Shown here: positions 30,695 to 40,442 of the stretch, one piece after another
Layout: the number at the start of each line of letters is the position of its first letter
How positions within the stretch are numbered: position 1 is the stretch's first letter
NCBI RefSeq assembly: GCF_000025565.1
Contig: NC_014121.1
Span: 1,612,001 to 1,676,000, forward strand
Origin: Enterobacter cloacae subsp. cloacae ATCC 13047
Lineage (GTDB): Bacteria > Pseudomonadota > Gammaproteobacteria > Enterobacterales > Enterobacteriaceae
DNA length: 64,000 nucleotides
Reading direction: 5' to 3'
Notes under the pieces: model-generated
What the model was told of the DNA's origin: nothing
Database searches by the model: none
Seen by the model: the letters and a program-made list of their open reading frames with translations, nothing else
Position numbers and translations under genes: made by a program

Positions 30695-31003
30695 AGAGTT
30701 GCCGGGCTCCTGACGTGGCCTGCTTGCAGGAATGGCGTTATTCTGGTGCATACCCTGGAGTATACCCATACCAATAAAGGATTACCTCTAAATTGCCAAT
30801 GGGGTAAGGCTCAGGGGGAGGAATGGACAGCGAGACGTCAGTCCTGTGAAAAACCACGTCTTTTTTACCGTTTTACTCTACTCACTAAGGATGATGGCTT
30901 TTTTTTCGCCGCAAATCCTCCCACTTTTCCTTTGATTTATATCAACTTACCGCCGCCCTAAAACCCTAATGTTTGCAGCATCATTCGAGAATCAGAGGTG
31001 TCT
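30695..31003. other. narX-narK divergent regulatory region
   Basis: This 309-bp gap holds the divergent promoters. An FNR box is clear near the narK end (listed separately). The part near narX is unremarkable, and I could not assign a second FNR site or perfect NarL heptamers with confidence. Confidence 0.6.
30932..30945. promoter_or_regulatory. FNR box of narK
   Basis: TTGATTTATATCAA is a perfect TTGAT-N4-ATCAA palindrome. Its centre is about 65 bp before the narK ATG, so a start site near 30980 would put it at -41.5, the class II activating position used in E. coli narK. Confidence 0.85.
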
Positions 31004-32401
31004 ATGAGTCACACATCCGCTCCCGAAAGGGAAAATGGTGCCGTTATAACTGACTGGCGTCCGGAAGATCCGGCGTTCTGGCAGCAGCGCGGCCACCGTG
31101 TCGCAAGCCGAAATCTGTGGATTTCCGTTCCATGTTTATTGTTAGCGTTTTGCGTATGGATGTTGTTCAGCGCGGTAGCGGTGAATCTGCCTAAGGTCGG
31201 ATTTACCTTTACCACCGATCAGCTGTTTATGCTGACCGCGCTGCCGTCGCTGTCGGGAGCCTTGCTGCGCGTGCCTTACGCGTTCATGGTGCCGGTTTTT
31301 GGCGGCCGTCGCTGGACGGCGTTCAGTACCGGTATCATGATCGTGCCTTGCGTGTGGCTCGGTTTTGCGGTGCAGGACACCTCCACGCCATTTAGCGTGT
31401 TCGTGATCATCTCTCTGCTCTGCGGTTTTGCGGGCGCAAACTTCGCGTCCAGCATGGCAAACATCAGCTTCTTCTTCCCGAAAGCGAAGCAGGGTGGTGC
31501 GCTGGGGATTAACGGCGGCCTGGGTAACATGGGCGTCAGCGTAATGCAGCTGATTGCACCGCTGGCGATCTCCGTCTCTATCTTCGCGGCGTTTGGCGGC
31601 GGTGGGGTGACGCAGGCAGATGGCTCTTCCCTGTATCTGCAAAACGCGGCCTGGATTTGGGTACCGTTCCTGGTGGTCTTTACCCTTGCGGCCTGGTTCT
31701 TTATGAATGACCTGTCTGCATCGAAGGCATCCCTGAGCGAGCAGTTGCCGGTGCTGAAGCGCGGCCACCTGTGGGTGATGGCGCTGCTCTATCTGGCGAC
31801 CTTCGGCTCGTTCATTGGTTTCTCTGCGGGCTTTGCCATGCTGTCGAAAACCCAGTTCCCGGAGGTGCAAATTCTGCAGTTCGCCTTCTTCGGACCGTTT
31901 ATTGGCGCGCTGGCGCGTTCGCTGGGCGGCATGGTCTCTGACCGTCTGGGCGGGACCCGCGTGACGCTGATTAACTTCGTTGTGATGGCGGTCTTCTGTG
32001 CGCTGCTGTTCCTGACCCTGCCAGCCGACGGACAGGGCGGTAACTTCATCGCCTTCTTCGGCGTGTTTATGGTGCTGTTCCTGACGGCCGGGCTGGGAAG
32101 TGCTTCTACCTTCCAGATGATCTCCGTCATCTTCCGTAAGCTGACCATGGACCGCGTGAAAGCGCAGGGCGGTAGCGAAGAGCAGGCCATGCGCGAAGCG
32201 GCAACGGATACGGCGGCAGCGCTGGGCTTTATCTCCGCGATTGGCGCTATCGGTGGCTTCTTTATTCCAAAAGCGTTCGGGATCTCGCTGGACCTGACCG
32301 GCTCTCCGGCAGGAGCAATGAAAGTATTCCTCGTTTTCTATATCGCCTGTGTCGCCATCACGTGGCTGGTATATGGCCGTAATTCCAAGAAAAATAAGTA
32401 A
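31004..32401 (+). CDS. narK: nitrate/nitrite antiporter NarK
   Basis: NarK exchanges nitrate for nitrite across the inner membrane during nitrate respiration. The 465-residue major facilitator protein has 12 predicted membrane helices and the two nitrate signature motifs ('GFAGANFASSMANISFFFP' region and 'FLTAGLGSASTFQMIS'). The ATG at 31004 has AGAGG 6 bp upstream; a GTG two codons earlier is less likely. It follows the FNR box and precedes narG, separated by a terminator, so it is transcribed on its own. Confidence 0.97.
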   Translation: MSHTSAPERENGAVITDWRPEDPAFWQQRGHRVASRNLWISVPCLLLAFCVWMLFSAVAVNLPKVGFTFTTDQLFMLTALPSLSGALLRVPYAFMVPVFGGRRWTAFSTGIMIVPCVWLGFAVQDTSTPFSVFVIISLLCGFAGANFASSMANISFFFPKAKQGGALGINGGLGNMGVSVMQLIAPLAISVSIFAAFGGGGVTQADGSSLYLQNAAWIWVPFLVVFTLAAWFFMNDLSASKASLSEQLPVLKRGHLWVMALLYLATFGSFIGFSAGFAMLSKTQFPEVQILQFAFFGPFIGALARSLGGMVSDRLGGTRVTLINFVVMAVFCALLFLTLPADGQGGNFIAFFGVFMVLFLTAGLGSASTFQMISVIFRKLTMDRVKAQGGSEEQAMREAATDTAAALGFISAIGAIGGFFIPKAFGISLDLTGSPAGAMKVFLVFYIACVAITWLVYGRNSKKNK

Positions 32402-32417
32402 GTTTGATTATCCGTTT

Positions 32418-32443
32418 ACGCGACCTTCGGGTCGCGTTTTTTT
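32418..32443 (+). terminator. Terminator after narK
   Basis: Stem ACGCGACC / GGTCGCGT with a TTCG loop, followed by about seven Ts. It lies 17 bp after the narK stop codon. Confidence 0.9.
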
Positions 32444-32532
32444 GTTTTCTCAGTAGTTACAACATACTCCTGGTTTTTCTAACGTCCTGCCCGCAGGTAA
32501 CTCTGTGATCGCCATCGCTTTTCAGCCGAGCC

Positions 32533-32539
32533 TACCCCT
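32533..32539. promoter_or_regulatory. NarL heptamer at about -195 of narG
   Basis: TACCCCT fits the NarL heptamer TACYNMT fully. It is centred about 195 bp upstream of the narG start predicted from the FNR box, the location of the key NarL site in E. coli. Another perfect heptamer (TACTCCT) lies at 32465-32471. Confidence 0.6.
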
Positions 32540-32682
32540 TAATACCCGAGATGTTAAAAACAGGCGGGCTTATTGTACGATAAATAAAAAATACCTTTAA
32601 AAATCATCATGATATAAAAATAAAAATTCTACCGCTTTGGTGGTATTCGCTATAACACCTTACTTCATAGTCCCCCTCCGTC

Positions 32683-32696
32683 TTGATCGTTATCAA
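32683..32696. promoter_or_regulatory. FNR box of narGHJI
   Basis: TTGATCGTTATCAA is a perfect FNR palindrome. A start site near 32731 would place it at -41.5 and leave a leader of about 52 nt before the narG ATG, as in E. coli. Confidence 0.88.
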
Positions 32697-32782
32697 TTCT
32701 CCCTCTCTTACAGGACGTTACCTTCGCTGCAAATCAGCAATGTCGATTTAGAGAGCCACAGGCTCCACACAGGAGATACCCG

Positions 32783-35700
32783 ATGAGCAAATTTTTGGAC
32801 CGGTTTCGCTACTTCAAACAGAAGGGTGAAACTTTTGCCGATGGGCACGGCCAGGTTCTGGATACCAACCGGGACTGGGAAGACGGTTACCGCCAGCGCT
32901 GGCAGCATGACAAAGTCGTCCGTTCAACCCACGGTGTAAACTGCACTGGCTCGTGTAGCTGGAAGATTTTCGTTAAAAACGGTCTGGTGACCTGGGAAAT
33001 GCAGCAGACCGACTATCCGCGCACCCGCCCGGATATGCCGAACCATGAACCACGTGGCTGCCCGCGTGGCGCCAGCTACTCCTGGTATCTCTACAGTGCG
33101 AACCGTCTTAAATATCCTCTGATGCGCAAGCGCCTGATGAAAATGTGGCGTGAAGCGAAGGTGCAGCACAGCGATCCGGTAGAGGCGTGGGCATCCATTA
33201 TCGAAGACGCCGACAAAGCGAAAAGCTTCAAGCAGGCGCGTGGCCGCGGTGGTTTTGTTCGCTCCTCCTGGAAAGAGGTGAATGAGCTGATTGCCGCCTC
33301 TAACGTCTATACCGTCAAAACTTACGGTCCTGACCGCGTGGCAGGCTTCTCGCCGATCCCGGCGATGTCGATGGTCTCTTACGCTTCTGGCGCGCGCTAT
33401 CTTTCCCTGATTGGGGGAACCTGTCTGAGCTTCTACGACTGGTACTGCGACCTGCCACCAGCGTCTCCACAGACCTGGGGTGAACAGACCGATGTGCCGG
33501 AGTCCGCCGACTGGTATAACTCCAGCTACATTATCGCCTGGGGCTCAAACGTACCGCAGACCCGTACCCCGGATGCCCACTTCTTTACTGAAGTGCGTTA
33601 CAAAGGCACCAAAACCGTTGCGGTGACCCCGGACTACGCCGAAATTGCCAAGCTGTGTGACCTGTGGCTGGCGCCTAAACAGGGTACTGACTCCGCGATG
33701 GCGCTGGCGATGGGCCATGTCATGCTGCGTGAATTCCACCTCGATAAACCAAGCCAGTACTTCACCGATTACGTGCGTCGTTATACCGACATGCCAATGC
33801 TGGTGATGCTGGAAGAGCGTGACGGCTACTACGCAGCAGGTCGTACGCTGCGTGCGGCGGATCTGGTGGACGCGCTGGGCCAGGAAAACAACCCTGAGTG
33901 GAAAACCGTCGCGTATAACAGCAACGGTGAGCTGGTGGTGCCAAACGGTTCAATCGGCTTCCGCTGGGGTGAGAAGGGCAAATGGAACCTTGAACAACGT
34001 AACGGTACAACCGGCGAAGAGACCGAGCTGCGCCTGAGCATGCTGGGCAGCCAGGATGAGATCGCAGAAGTGGGCTTCCCGTACTTTGGCGGCGAAGGTT
34101 CTGAGCACTTCAACAAGGTTGAGCTACAGAACGTGCTGATGCACAAACTGCCGGTGAAACGCCTGCAGCTGGCCGACGGCTCTAGCGCCCTGGTGACCAC
34201 CGTGTATGACCTGACGCTGGCCAACTACGGTCTGGAGCGCGGTCTGAACGATGAAAACTGCGCGACCAGCTATGACGATGTGAAGGCGTACACCCCAGCC
34301 TGGGCGGAGCAGATCACCGGCGTACCGCGTGCGCAGATCACTCGTATCGCCCGTGAATTCGCAGAAAACGCTGACAAAACCCACGGTCGTTCAATGATTA
34401 TCGTCGGTGCCGGTCTGAACCACTGGTATCACCTCGATATGAACTACCGTGGCCTGATCAACATGCTGATCTTCTGCGGCTGTGTCGGTCAGAGCGGTGG
34501 CGGCTGGGCGCACTACGTGGGCCAGGAAAAACTGCGTCCGCAGACCGGCTGGCAGCCGCTGGCGTTTGCCCTTGACTGGCAGCGTCCGGCGCGTCATATG
34601 AACAGCACTTCCTACTTCTATAACCACTCCAGCCAGTGGCGCTATGAGACGGTTACCGCGCAGGAGCTGCTGTCGCCAATGGCAGATAAATCCCGCTACA
34701 GCGGTCATCTGATCGACTTTAACGTCCGCGCTGAACGCATGGGCTGGTTGCCGTCCGCGCCTCAGCTGGGCACTAACCCGCTGCGCATTGCAGAAGAGGC
34801 GAAGCAGGCAGGGATGTCGCCAGTGGATTACACCGTTAAGTCTCTGAAAGACGGTTCAATCCGTTTTGCGGCCGAGCAGCCGGAAAACGGTAAAAACCAT
34901 CCGCGTAACCTGTTCATCTGGCGTTCCAACCTGCTGGGCTCGTCCGGTAAAGGCCACGAGTACATGCTGAAATACCTGCTCGGTACCGAAAACGGTATCC
35001 AGGGTAAAGATCTCGGCAAGCAGGGCGGCGTGAAGCCGGAAGAAGTGGAGTGGAAAGACAACGGTCTCGACGGCAAGCTGGATCTGGTGGTGACTCTCGA
35101 CTTCCGTCTCTCCAGCACCTGCCTGTACTCCGATATCGTGCTGCCTACCGCTACCTGGTACGAAAAAGACGACATGAATACCTCGGATATGCATCCGTTT
35201 ATTCATCCGCTGTCTGCGGCCGTTGACCCGGCGTGGGAATCAAAAAGCGACTGGGATATCTACAAAGACATCGCGAAGAAATTCTCTGAAGTCTGCGTAG
35301 GGCACCTGGGCAAAGAGACCGACGTGGTGACGCTGCCTATCCAGCACGACTCAGCTGCTGAACTGGCGCAGCCGCTGGACGTGAAGGACTGGAAAAAAGG
35401 TGAATGTGACCTGATCCCGGGCGTAACGGCACCGCACATTATTCCGGTGGAACGTGACTACCCGGCGACCTACGAGCGCTTTACCTCTATCGGCCCGCTG
35501 ATGGAGAAAATCGGTAACGGCGGGAAAGGGATTGCTTGGAACACCCAGAGCGAAATGGATCTGCTGCGCAAGCTCAATTACACCAAAGCGGACGGCCCGG
35601 CCAAAGGCCAGCCGATGCTGAATACGGCGATTGATGCGGCAGAAATGATCCTGACCCTGGCACCGGAAACCAACGGCCAGGTTGCCGTGAAGGCCTGGAA

Positions 35701-36526
35701 AGCGCTGAGTGAATTCACCGGCCGCGACCATACGCATCTGGCGCTCAACAAAGAAGACGAAAAAATCCGCTTCCGCGATATTCAGGCGCAGCCGCGCAAA
35801 ATTATCTCCAGCCCGACCTGGTCTGGCCTGGAAGATGAACATGTCTCTTACAACGCCGGGTATACCAACGTTCACGAGCTGATCCCATGGCGTACTCTGT
35901 CCGGTCGTCAGTCGCTGTATCAGGATCACCAGTGGATGCGTGACTTCGGTGAAAGCCTGCTGGTTTACCGTCCGCCAATCGACACCCGCTCCGTGAAAGC
36001 GGTGATGGGCGCGAAATCGAACGGCAACCCGGAGAAGGCGCTGAACTTCCTGACGCCGCACCAGAAGTGGGGGATCCACTCTACTTATAGCGACAACCTG
36101 CTGATGCTGACCTTGTCCCGCGGTGGTCCGATTGTGTGGATGAGTGAAGCGGACGCCAAAGATCTGGGTATTGAAGATAACGACTGGATCGAAGTGTTCA
36201 ACAGCAACGGCGCCCTGACGGCGCGTGCGGTGGTGAGCCAGCGCGTACCGGCCGGGATGACCATGATGTACCACGCGCAGGAACGTATCGTGAACCTGCC
36301 GGGTTCAGAGATCACCGAGCAGCGCGGCGGTATTCACAACTCCGTGACCCGTATTACGCCGAAGCCGACCCACATGATCGGTGGCTATGCACAGCTGGCC
36401 TACGGCTTTAACTACTACGGTACGGTAGGTTCTAACCGCGATGAGTTCGTGGTGGTACGTAAGATGAAAAATATTAACTGGTTAGATGGCGAAGGTAATG
36501 ACCAGGTACAGGAGAGCGTAAAATGA
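32783..36526 (+). CDS. narG: respiratory nitrate reductase A, alpha subunit
   Basis: NarG is the membrane-bound, cytoplasm-facing catalytic subunit reducing nitrate to nitrite with Mo-bisMGD. The 1247 residues equal the E. coli length. The N-terminal FS0 [4Fe-4S] motif with a His ligand is HGVNCTGSCSWKIFV at about 50-64; molybdopterin blocks follow ('GSNVPQTRTPDAHFF', 'TLDFRLSSTCLYSDIVLPTA'). The N-terminus (MSKFLDRFRYFKQKGETFAD) is a Tat-like remnant used for NarJ binding and not exported. The ATG of narH overlaps its stop codon. Confidence 0.98.
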   Translation: MSKFLDRFRYFKQKGETFADGHGQVLDTNRDWEDGYRQRWQHDKVVRSTHGVNCTGSCSWKIFVKNGLVTWEMQQTDYPRTRPDMPNHEPRGCPRGASYSWYLYSANRLKYPLMRKRLMKMWREAKVQHSDPVEAWASIIEDADKAKSFKQARGRGGFVRSSWKEVNELIAASNVYTVKTYGPDRVAGFSPIPAMSMVSYASGARYLSLIGGTCLSFYDWYCDLPPASPQTWGEQTDVPESADWYNSSYIIAWGSNVPQTRTPDAHFFTEVRYKGTKTVAVTPDYAEIAKLCDLWLAPKQGTDSAMALAMGHVMLREFHLDKPSQYFTDYVRRYTDMPMLVMLEERDGYYAAGRTLRAADLVDALGQENNPEWKTVAYNSNGELVVPNGSIGFRWGEKGKWNLEQRNGTTGEETELRLSMLGSQDEIAEVGFPYFGGEGSEHFNKVELQNVLMHKLPVKRLQLADGSSALVTTVYDLTLANYGLERGLNDENCATSYDDVKAYTPAWAEQITGVPRAQITRIAREFAENADKTHGRSMIIVGAGLNHWYHLDMNYRGLINMLIFCGCVGQSGGGWAHYVGQEKLRPQTGWQPLAFALDWQRPARHMNSTSYFYNHSSQWRYETVTAQELLSPMADKSRYSGHLIDFNVRAERMGWLPSAPQLGTNPLRIAEEAKQAGMSPVDYTVKSLKDGSIRFAAEQPENGKNHPRNLFIWRSNLLGSSGKGHEYMLKYLLGTENGIQGKDLGKQGGVKPEEVEWKDNGLDGKLDLVVTLDFRLSSTCLYSDIVLPTATWYEKDDMNTSDMHPFIHPLSAAVDPAWESKSDWDIYKDIAKKFSEVCVGHLGKETDVVTLPIQHDSAAELAQPLDVKDWKKGECDLIPGVTAPHIIPVERDYPATYERFTSIGPLMEKIGNGGKGIAWNTQSEMDLLRKLNYTKADGPAKGQPMLNTAIDAAEMILTLAPETNGQVAVKAWKALSEFTGRDHTHLALNKEDEKIRFRDIQAQPRKIISSPTWSGLEDEHVSYNAGYTNVHELIPWRTLSGRQSLYQDHQWMRDFGESLLVYRPPIDTRSVKAVMGAKSNGNPEKALNFLTPHQKWGIHSTYSDNLLMLTLSRGGPIVWMSEADAKDLGIEDNDWIEVFNSNGALTARAVVSQRVPAGMTMMYHAQERIVNLPGSEITEQRGGIHNSVTRITPKPTHMIGGYAQLAYGFNYYGTVGSNRDEFVVVRKMKNINWLDGEGNDQVQESVK

Positions 36527-38058
36527 AAATTCGTTCACAAGTCGGCATGGTGCTGAATCTGGATAAATGCATCGGCTGTCATACCTGCTCAGTCACCTGT
36601 AAGAACGTCTGGACCAGCCGTGAAGGGATGGAATACGCCTGGTTCAACAACGTGGAAAGCAAGCCGGGCACCGGCTTCCCGACCGACTGGGAAAACCAGG
36701 AGAAGTGGAAGGGCGGCTGGATCCGTAAAATCAACGGTAAGCTGCAGCCGCGCATGGGTAACCGTGCGATGCTGCTGGGTAAAATCTTCGCCAACCCGCA
36801 TCTGCCGGGTATCGAAGATTATTACGAGCCGTTTGACTACGACTACCAGAACCTGCATAACGCGCCGGAAAGTAAGCACCAGCCGATCGCCCGTCCTCGC
36901 TCGCTGATCACCGGTCAGCGCATGGACAAAATTACCAGCGGTCCAAACTGGGAAGAGATTCTGGGCGGCGAGTTCGAAAAACGCGCCAAAGACCAGAACT
37001 TCGAGAACATGCAGAAGGCGATGTACGGCCAGTTTGAAAACACCTTCATGATGTACCTGCCGCGTCTGTGTGAGCACTGCCTCAACCCGGCGTGCGTGGC
37101 GACCTGCCCGAGCGGCGCCATCTACAAGCGTGAAGAAGACGGCATCGTGCTGATCGACCAGGACAAGTGCCGCGGCTGGCGTATGTGCATCACCGGCTGC
37201 CCGTACAAAAAAATCTACTTCAACTGGAAGAGCGGTAAGTCTGAGAAGTGCATCTTCTGCTACCCACGTATCGAAGCCGGTATGCCGACCGTCTGCTCCG
37301 AGAGCTGCGTAGGCCGTATTCGTTACCTCGGCGTGCTGCTGTATGACGCGGACGCGATTGAAAATGCCGCGAGCACCGAGAACGAGAAAGATCTGTACCA
37401 GCGTCAGCTGGACGTGTTCCTTGACCCGAACGATCCGAAAGTGATTGAGCAGGCGCTGAAAGACGGCATTCCGCAGAGCGTAATCGACGCGGCGCAGCAG
37501 TCTCCGGTATACAAAATGGCGATGGACTGGAAGCTGGCCCTGCCGCTGCACCCGGAATACCGCACGCTGCCGATGGTCTGGTACGTACCGCCTCTGTCGC
37601 CGATTCAGTCAGCCGCGGATGCAGGCGAGCTGGGCAGCAACGGCATTCTGCCGGACGTGGAGAGCCTGCGTATCCCGGTTCAGTACCTGGCAAACCTGCT
37701 GACCGCAGGCGATACCCAGCCGGTACTGCTGGCGCTGAAACGTATGCTGGCGATGCGCCACTTCAAACGTGCGGAAACCGTGGACGGCGTGACCGACACC
37801 CGTGCGCTGGAAGAGGTCGGCCTGACCGAAGCGCAGGCCCAGGAGATGTACCGCTACCTGGCCATTGCCAACTATGAAGATCGTTTCGTGGTACCAAGCA
37901 GCCACCGTGAACTGGCCCGCGAAGCCTTCCCGGAGAAAAACGGTTGTGGCTTTAGCTTTGGCGACGGTTGCCACGGGTCAGACAGCAAATTCAACCTGTT
38001 CAACAGCCGCCGCATCGACGCCATGGATGTGACCAGCAAAACGGAGCCGCACCCATGA
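36523..38058 (+). CDS. narH: respiratory nitrate reductase A, beta subunit
   Basis: NarH carries four iron-sulfur clusters passing electrons from NarI to NarG. The 511-residue protein has four Cys groups, the first at CIGCHTCSVTC (16-26). In CRGWRMCITGCP (near 217) a Trp replaces one ligand, which is the known reason that this cluster is [3Fe-4S]. The start overlaps the narG stop by ATGA and the end overlaps narJ the same way. Confidence 0.98.
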   Translation: MKIRSQVGMVLNLDKCIGCHTCSVTCKNVWTSREGMEYAWFNNVESKPGTGFPTDWENQEKWKGGWIRKINGKLQPRMGNRAMLLGKIFANPHLPGIEDYYEPFDYDYQNLHNAPESKHQPIARPRSLITGQRMDKITSGPNWEEILGGEFEKRAKDQNFENMQKAMYGQFENTFMMYLPRLCEHCLNPACVATCPSGAIYKREEDGIVLIDQDKCRGWRMCITGCPYKKIYFNWKSGKSEKCIFCYPRIEAGMPTVCSESCVGRIRYLGVLLYDADAIENAASTENEKDLYQRQLDVFLDPNDPKVIEQALKDGIPQSVIDAAQQSPVYKMAMDWKLALPLHPEYRTLPMVWYVPPLSPIQSAADAGELGSNGILPDVESLRIPVQYLANLLTAGDTQPVLLALKRMLAMRHFKRAETVDGVTDTRALEEVGLTEAQAQEMYRYLAIANYEDRFVVPSSHRELAREAFPEKNGCGFSFGDGCHGSDSKFNLFNSRRIDAMDVTSKTEPHP

Positions 38059-38765
38059 TTGAACTCGTGATTGTTTCGCGTCTGCTGGAGTACCCGGATG
38101 CCGCGCTGGCGCAGCATCAGCAGGAACTCTTTGATGCGCTCGCGTCCTCTGAAAACCTGGATAAAGAAGATGCCCAGACACTGGGCGTTTTCCTCCGCGA
38201 CCTGTTAGCGCGCGATCTTCTCGATGCGCAGGCGGATTACAGCCAGCTGTTTGATCGCGGTCGCGCAACCTCGCTGCTGCTGTTTGAACACGTTCACGGT
38301 GAATCCCGCGATCGGGGGCAGGCGATGGTGGACCTGATGGCCCAGTACGAGCAGCACGGCCTGCAGCTCGACAGCCGCGAGCTGCCGGATCATCTGCCGC
38401 TGTACCTGGAGTATCTGGCGCAGTTGCCAAAAGAAGAAGCGCTGGGTGGTCTGCAGGACATCGCGCCGATTCTGGCGTTGCTCAGCGCCCGTCTTCAGCA
38501 GCGCGAGAGCCGCTATGCGGTGCTGTTTGGGGTGCTGGTGAAGCTGGCGAATGCCTCGGTCGACAGTGAAAAAGTGGCGGAGAAAATTGCGGACGAAGCC
38601 CGCGACGACACGCCACAGGCGCTGGATGCAGTCTGGGAAGAAGAGCAGGTGAAATTCTTTGCTGACCAGAGCTGCGGCGAATCTGAAATTTCGGCTCACC
38701 AGCGTCGTTTTGCCGGCGCGGTTGCCCCGCAATATTTGAATATCTCTAACGGAGGACGGCACTAA
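38055..38765 (+). CDS. narJ: nitrate reductase chaperone NarJ
   Basis: NarJ binds NarG and times molybdenum cofactor insertion and membrane attachment of NarGH. It is a 236-residue helical protein of the NarJ/DmsD/TorD family ('[20 protein letters not shown]', '[20 protein letters not shown]'). The ATG at 38055 overlaps the narH TGA; a longer frame starting inside narH is rejected. It overlaps narI by one base. Confidence 0.96.
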   Translation: MIELVIVSRLLEYPDAALAQHQQELFDALASSENLDKEDAQTLGVFLRDLLARDLLDAQADYSQLFDRGRATSLLLFEHVHGESRDRGQAMVDLMAQYEQHGLQLDSRELPDHLPLYLEYLAQLPKEEALGGLQDIAPILALLSARLQQRESRYAVLFGVLVKLANASVDSEKVAEKIADEARDDTPQALDAVWEEEQVKFFADQSCGESEISAHQRRFAGAVAPQYLNISNGGRH

Positions 38766-39442
38766 TGCACTTCCTGAATATGTTCTTCTTTGACATTTAC
38801 CCGTATATCGCGGGCACCGTGTTCCTGGTGGGAAGCTGGCTGCGTTATGACTATGGTCAGTACACCTGGCGTGCTGCCTCCAGCCAGATGCTGGATCGTA
38901 AAGGGATGCACGTTGCGTCTAACCTGTTCCACATCGGTATTCTGGGAATTTTTGCCGGCCACTTCCTGGGAATGCTGACGCCACACTGGATGTATGAAGC
39001 GTGGCTGCCCATCGAAGTGAAGCAGAAGATGGCGATGATCGCTGGTGGCGCTTGCGGCGTGATGACCCTGGTGGGTGGTCTGCTGCTGCTGAAACGCCGT
39101 CTGTTCAGTCCGCGTGTGCGGGCTACCACTACCACGGCGGATATCCTGATCCTCTCTCTGCTGATGGTTCAGTGCGCACTGGGTCTGCTGACCATTCCAT
39201 TCTCGGCGCAGCATATGGACGGCAGCGAGATGATGAAGCTGGTGGGATGGGCGCAGTCCGTAGTGACCTTCCACGGAGGCGCATCTGAACATCTGGATGG
39301 GGTGGCGTTTATCTTCCGCCTTCACCTGGTGTTGGGTATGACCCTGTTTGTGCTGTTCCCGTTCTCTCGTCTGGTGCACATCTGGAGCGCGCCGGTGGAG
39401 TACCTGACGCGCAAATACCAGATTGTGCGTGCCCGTCGCTAA
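38765..39442 (+). CDS. narI: respiratory nitrate reductase A, gamma subunit (cytochrome b)
   Basis: NarI is the quinol-oxidising dihaem cytochrome b anchoring NarGH to the membrane. The 225-residue protein has five hydrophobic segments with conserved His residues in '[18 protein letters not shown]' and in '[20 protein letters not shown]' plus the following LVH. It begins with [22 protein letters not shown] as in E. coli. It is the last gene of the nar operon. Confidence 0.97.
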   Translation: MHFLNMFFFDIYPYIAGTVFLVGSWLRYDYGQYTWRAASSQMLDRKGMHVASNLFHIGILGIFAGHFLGMLTPHWMYEAWLPIEVKQKMAMIAGGACGVMTLVGGLLLLKRRLFSPRVRATTTTADILILSLLMVQCALGLLTIPFSAQHMDGSEMMKLVGWAQSVVTFHGGASEHLDGVAFIFRLHLVLGMTLFVLFPFSRLVHIWSAPVEYLTRKYQIVRARR

Positions 39443-40335
39443 TTTGTCGTTTTGATACTAACCCCGCATTCGCGGGGTTTTTTTTCGCCCCAGCCCAGAT
39501 TATTGCCTGCCGCAGCAAACAGGATCAGCGCGCCGCCCGCCAGTTGGGTAATATCCAGCGAATGCCCGAAGACCACATTATCGACAACGATGGCTACTAC
39601 CGGATAGATAAAGGACAGTGAACCGGTAATGGGCGTCGGAAGTTTTTGGATGGCGCTATACAGCAGCTGATACATGATACCGGTATGGACAATGCCCAGC
39701 GTCAGTAAAATTGGCCACGGAAAATCAGCGGACAAGGCGGGCATACGGGCAAACGGCAGTAGCATTACCACGCCTGTCAGCACCTGAATAAACGCTATAT
39801 GCTGTGGCGCGATGGATTTCAGTTTGCGGGCAATAATCGCCGTCAACGCATAGAAGAACGCCGCACCCAGTGCCAGACCGATCCCCGCGAGCCAGGCTGA
39901 GCCATGGGAACCGGACAGTTCACCTGAGAGCAAAATTATCACCCCGCCGAAGGCAAGAAACAGCCAGCCCCATTTGACCAGACTGACGCGTTCGCCTAAT
40001 AACATACCCATCATCACCAGCATAAAGGGCTGAGTGTTATAAACCACAGTGGAAAGGCCAATCGAAATACGTTCATAGGCAGCGAACAGCAGCAGCCAGT
40101 TCACCACTAATGCTACCCCGCCGAGAATAGCCAGCAGCAGAGAGGTGCGGGTGAGGGGACTAAAGGGTTTTTGGCTCATCCGAATGAAAATGAACAGTGC
40201 GATTGCGCCGATCAGACAGCGCCAGAAAACCACTTCTGACACTGGCAGTCCGGAGAGTAAAACAAACGCGCCAATCGAGCCGGAAATTAACATCGCCAGG
40301 CTCATTTGCCAGACGCCTTTATGTAAGTCACGCAT
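39439..40335 (-). CDS. DMT-family (EamA) metabolite exporter
   Basis: This 298-residue membrane protein has ten hydrophobic segments arranged as two EamA repeats ('[20 protein letters not shown]' and '[20 protein letters not shown]'). Proteins of this family usually export amino acids or related metabolites; the substrate cannot be told from the sequence. The second of two adjacent ATGs (40335) has the better spacing to AGGAGG. Its 3' end overlaps the narI stop and carries the narI terminator inside its coding region. It is divergent from an Lrp-type regulator, which probably controls it. Confidence 0.85.
   Translation of the reverse strand: MRDLHKGVWQMSLAMLISGSIGAFVLLSGLPVSEVVFWRCLIGAIALFIFIRMSQKPFSPLTRTSLLLAILGGVALVVNWLLLFAAYERISIGLSTVVYNTQPFMLVMMGMLLGERVSLVKWGWLFLAFGGVIILLSGELSGSHGSAWLAGIGLALGAAFFYALTAIIARKLKSIAPQHIAFIQVLTGVVMLLPFARMPALSADFPWPILLTLGIVHTGIMYQLLYSAIQKLPTPITGSLSFIYPVVAIVVDNVVFGHSLDITQLAGGALILFAAAGNNLGWGEKKPRECGVSIKTTN
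39460..39485 (+). terminator. Terminator after narI
   Basis: Stem AACCCCGC / GCGGGGTT with an ATTC loop and a run of eight Ts. The hairpin lies inside the 3' coding end of the DMT exporter gene on the other strand. Confidence 0.88.
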
Positions 40336-40442
40336 CATTCACCTCCTGGTTGATGACGCTATTGTCGAAAATTGCTGTCGGGTTTTACAGGGTTCAGATA
40401 AGGTTAAATACGCGAATGGCTTTTTAAAATTAGGTGAAAACG

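Larger units (their letters stand above)
32402..32782. other. narK-narG intergenic regulatory region
   Basis: This 381-bp region contains the narK terminator, NarL heptamers, an AT-rich stretch (about 32570-32640) where IHF bends DNA in E. coli, and an FNR box close to narG. The order terminator, far NarL site, AT-rich bend and FNR box copies the E. coli narG control region. Confidence 0.75.

Noticed and set aside
36523..38058. Trp in place of a cluster Cys in NarH
   Set aside because: This substitution is normal for NarH and explains its [3Fe-4S] cluster; it is not a mutation.
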